A DNA stretch of 7,314 bases, taken from contig JAUWNA010000092.1 in assembly GCA_030612905.1 (NCBI GenBank), positions 1 through 7,314 on the forward strand, given 5' to 3'. Source of the stretch: Promethearchaeota archaeon (GTDB lineage: Archaea > Asgardarchaeota > Lokiarchaeia > Sigyniarchaeales > SOKP01). Positions 6,309 through 7,314 of the stretch are shown piece after piece (within the stretch, counting starts at the first letter, position 1; each line of letters opens with the position of its first letter). The translations under genes were made by a program, and so were the position numbers. The notes below the pieces were generated by a model. The model ran no database searches and was not told the DNA's origin. It was given only the letters and a program-made list of their open reading frames with translations.

Positions 6309-7314
6309 TCATTTAGTTTTTTTATCTGTCTCTTGATTATAAAATGTTTTTATTAGATTATTAAAAAAGAATAAATTTGGGACTTGTGATTTTCCATAAT
6401 AGCTGATAAGAGAATTTAAGCAATCAATTCTACTTGGAGGGCACCCTGGAAGTTCGACAATCTTTTTATTTACTTTTTCTTTAATTTTGGGTTTATCTTG
6501 AGCTTTTGAATCTTTTTTTAGCTTTTTTTTAGCAGTTTCCAAGTAATCCTTGCTATTTGTTATAATTATTTTTCTAAACTCACGATCCTCTGTGCTTTCA
6601 ATAGCACAATCTCCAAATAAAATAATGTTTTCTAAAGATTCCGGTTTTGGAGGCTTTTCTCCGACCAAGAAGGATTGTTTTATTATATATTTTAAATCTT
6701 TTGTCATGTGAGTTTTCATTAGATTCAATAGGTGATACGCTTCTTTGAAGCATCCAGAGCAAACTCGCCCCGCTTTTACATATGTGTTTTTAAAATTAAT
6801 ATCTTCCAATTTATTCACGCAAAAATCAACAGTTAACTTGATAGCTTCAAGATTTTCGCCTACTAACTTAATATTAGGTATATCAGTTATTCCTAAGCTT
6901 CTATTACGCGCTTCTAAGAGGATATCACTTTTTAATAAATCAATCTCGAACAATCTTAAAGTAATTAAATCAACTGCTACCGCATCATTTCCTACTACAA
7001 TTAAATTTGTACGCTTTAAATTAGAATCTTTGTAAATAAACGGTCCAGCGCCTTCTAAAAAGTAGAACAAATCGTTTATAACTAGACTTGGCTTTTTGAC
7101 GCTGAAAACATCAAGGATATTAGTAATTAAATCTTGTTTGTATTGATCTAAATGTAAGTAATCTTTTCCGCTTCTTACATTTTTATGAATTTTTTGAAAT
7201 TGATTAGACACAAGAGAATAGGTGTTTAGTAATGATATCGTGCATTTAAACAGAGGATCTACGCTAACTTGGTTCAACAAGATTAACCTATCAGATTCGA
7301 GTATTACTTTTGGA
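6309..7314 (-). CDS. DUF362 domain protein with cysteine-rich C-terminal region (5' end beyond right edge)
   Basis: The frame is open through the right edge. The nearest start-like codon (TTG at 7280) lies inside the domain: the preceding codons give PKVILESDRLI, which is core DUF362 sequence, so the gene is truncated by the window. Of 334 visible residues (residue 1 at 7313-7311), 1-155 match DUF362, including VINDLFYFLEGAGP (78-91), GNDAVAVDL (108-116) and SLGITDIPNIKLVGE (139-153). The usual KTH and KNLFG motifs of the family are not recognisable. Beyond the domain come CSGC (Cys185, Cys188), FGDC (Cys236), a lysine-rich linker (about 262-284), then PGCPPSRIDC (Cys291, Cys298). CxxC plus GDC plus GCPP would suit a [4Fe-4S] site, an inference from spacing alone. 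DUF362 proteins are often found with ferredoxin domains or redox genes; their biochemical activity is largely unknown. The gene leads a probable two-gene unit with the 518-residue protein. Confidence 0.87.
   Translation of the reverse strand, partial: PKVILESDRLILLNQVSVDPLFKCTISLLNTYSLVSNQFQKIHKNVRSGKDYLHLDQYKQDLITNILDVFSVKKPSLVINDLFYFLEGAGPFIYKDSNLKRTNLIVVGNDAVAVDLITLRLFEIDLLKSDILLEARNRSLGITDIPNIKLVGENLEAIKLTVDFCVNKLEDINFKNTYVKAGRVCSGCFKEAYHLLNLMKTHMTKDLKYIIKQSFLVGEKPPKPESLENIILFGDCAIESTEDREFRKIIITNSKDYLETAKKKLKKDSKAQDKPKIKEKVNKKIVELPGCPPSRIDCLNSLISYYGKSQVPNLFFFNNLIKTFYNQETDKKTK

Noticed and set aside
6745..7035. Plus-strand open frame inside the DUF362 gene
   Set aside because: Antisense to conserved DUF362 and cysteine motifs; no independent evidence.
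7278..7280. TTG as the start codon of the DUF362 gene
   Set aside because: The frame remains open to the right edge, and the upstream residues continue the conserved DUF362 core, so the true start is outside the window.

Overview
The window is AT-rich, with short intergenic gaps, and reads as archaeal, most likely an Asgard (Lokiarchaeia-like) lineage. This rests on an archaeal-type aspartate-semialdehyde dehydrogenase, a short archaeal NOG1-type GTPase, a methanofuran-biosynthesis-type (MfnF-like) gene, TATA boxes about 26-37 nt from start codons with no Shine-Dalgarno sequence, and a large Lys/Ile/Asn-rich helical-repeat protein of a style common in Asgard genomes. The domain-level call (Archaea) is firm; the Asgard placement is inference.

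Layout, left to right: (1) On the minus strand, running off the left edge, is the N-terminal third of an MfnF/H4MPT-linked C1-transfer protein (1-356). The open plus-strand frame over it is a shadow. (2) A small VOC/glyoxalase-fold protein (435-911, minus) with a Gln-Gln-His-Glu putative metal site. (3) A NOG1-family GTPase (1065-2105, minus) with its own strong TATA box. (4) A 453-residue TPR-like and coiled-coil protein (2156-3517, minus) with four diverged copies of one helical unit. (5) A 114-bp divergent promoter region. (6) asd (3632-4726, plus), the only plus-strand gene, apparently leaderless. (7) Convergent to asd with only 9 bp between stop codons, a 518-residue protein with no recognised family (4736-6292, minus). 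(8) Immediately upstream of it, 16 bp away and probably in the same transcript, a DUF362 protein (6309-7314, minus) whose 5' end lies beyond the right edge. Its C-terminal part carries a cysteine set that could bind an iron-sulfur cluster.

Functionally this looks like a mosaic of housekeeping genes (ribosome assembly GTPase, amino-acid biosynthesis, C1-cofactor biosynthesis) and lineage-specific proteins, not one obvious pathway. I see no mobile element, tRNA, rRNA, CRISPR array or defence cassette. The parts most likely to be undescribed are the DUF362 plus 518-aa orphan pair and the four-unit TPR/coiled-coil protein beside the NOG1 gene.
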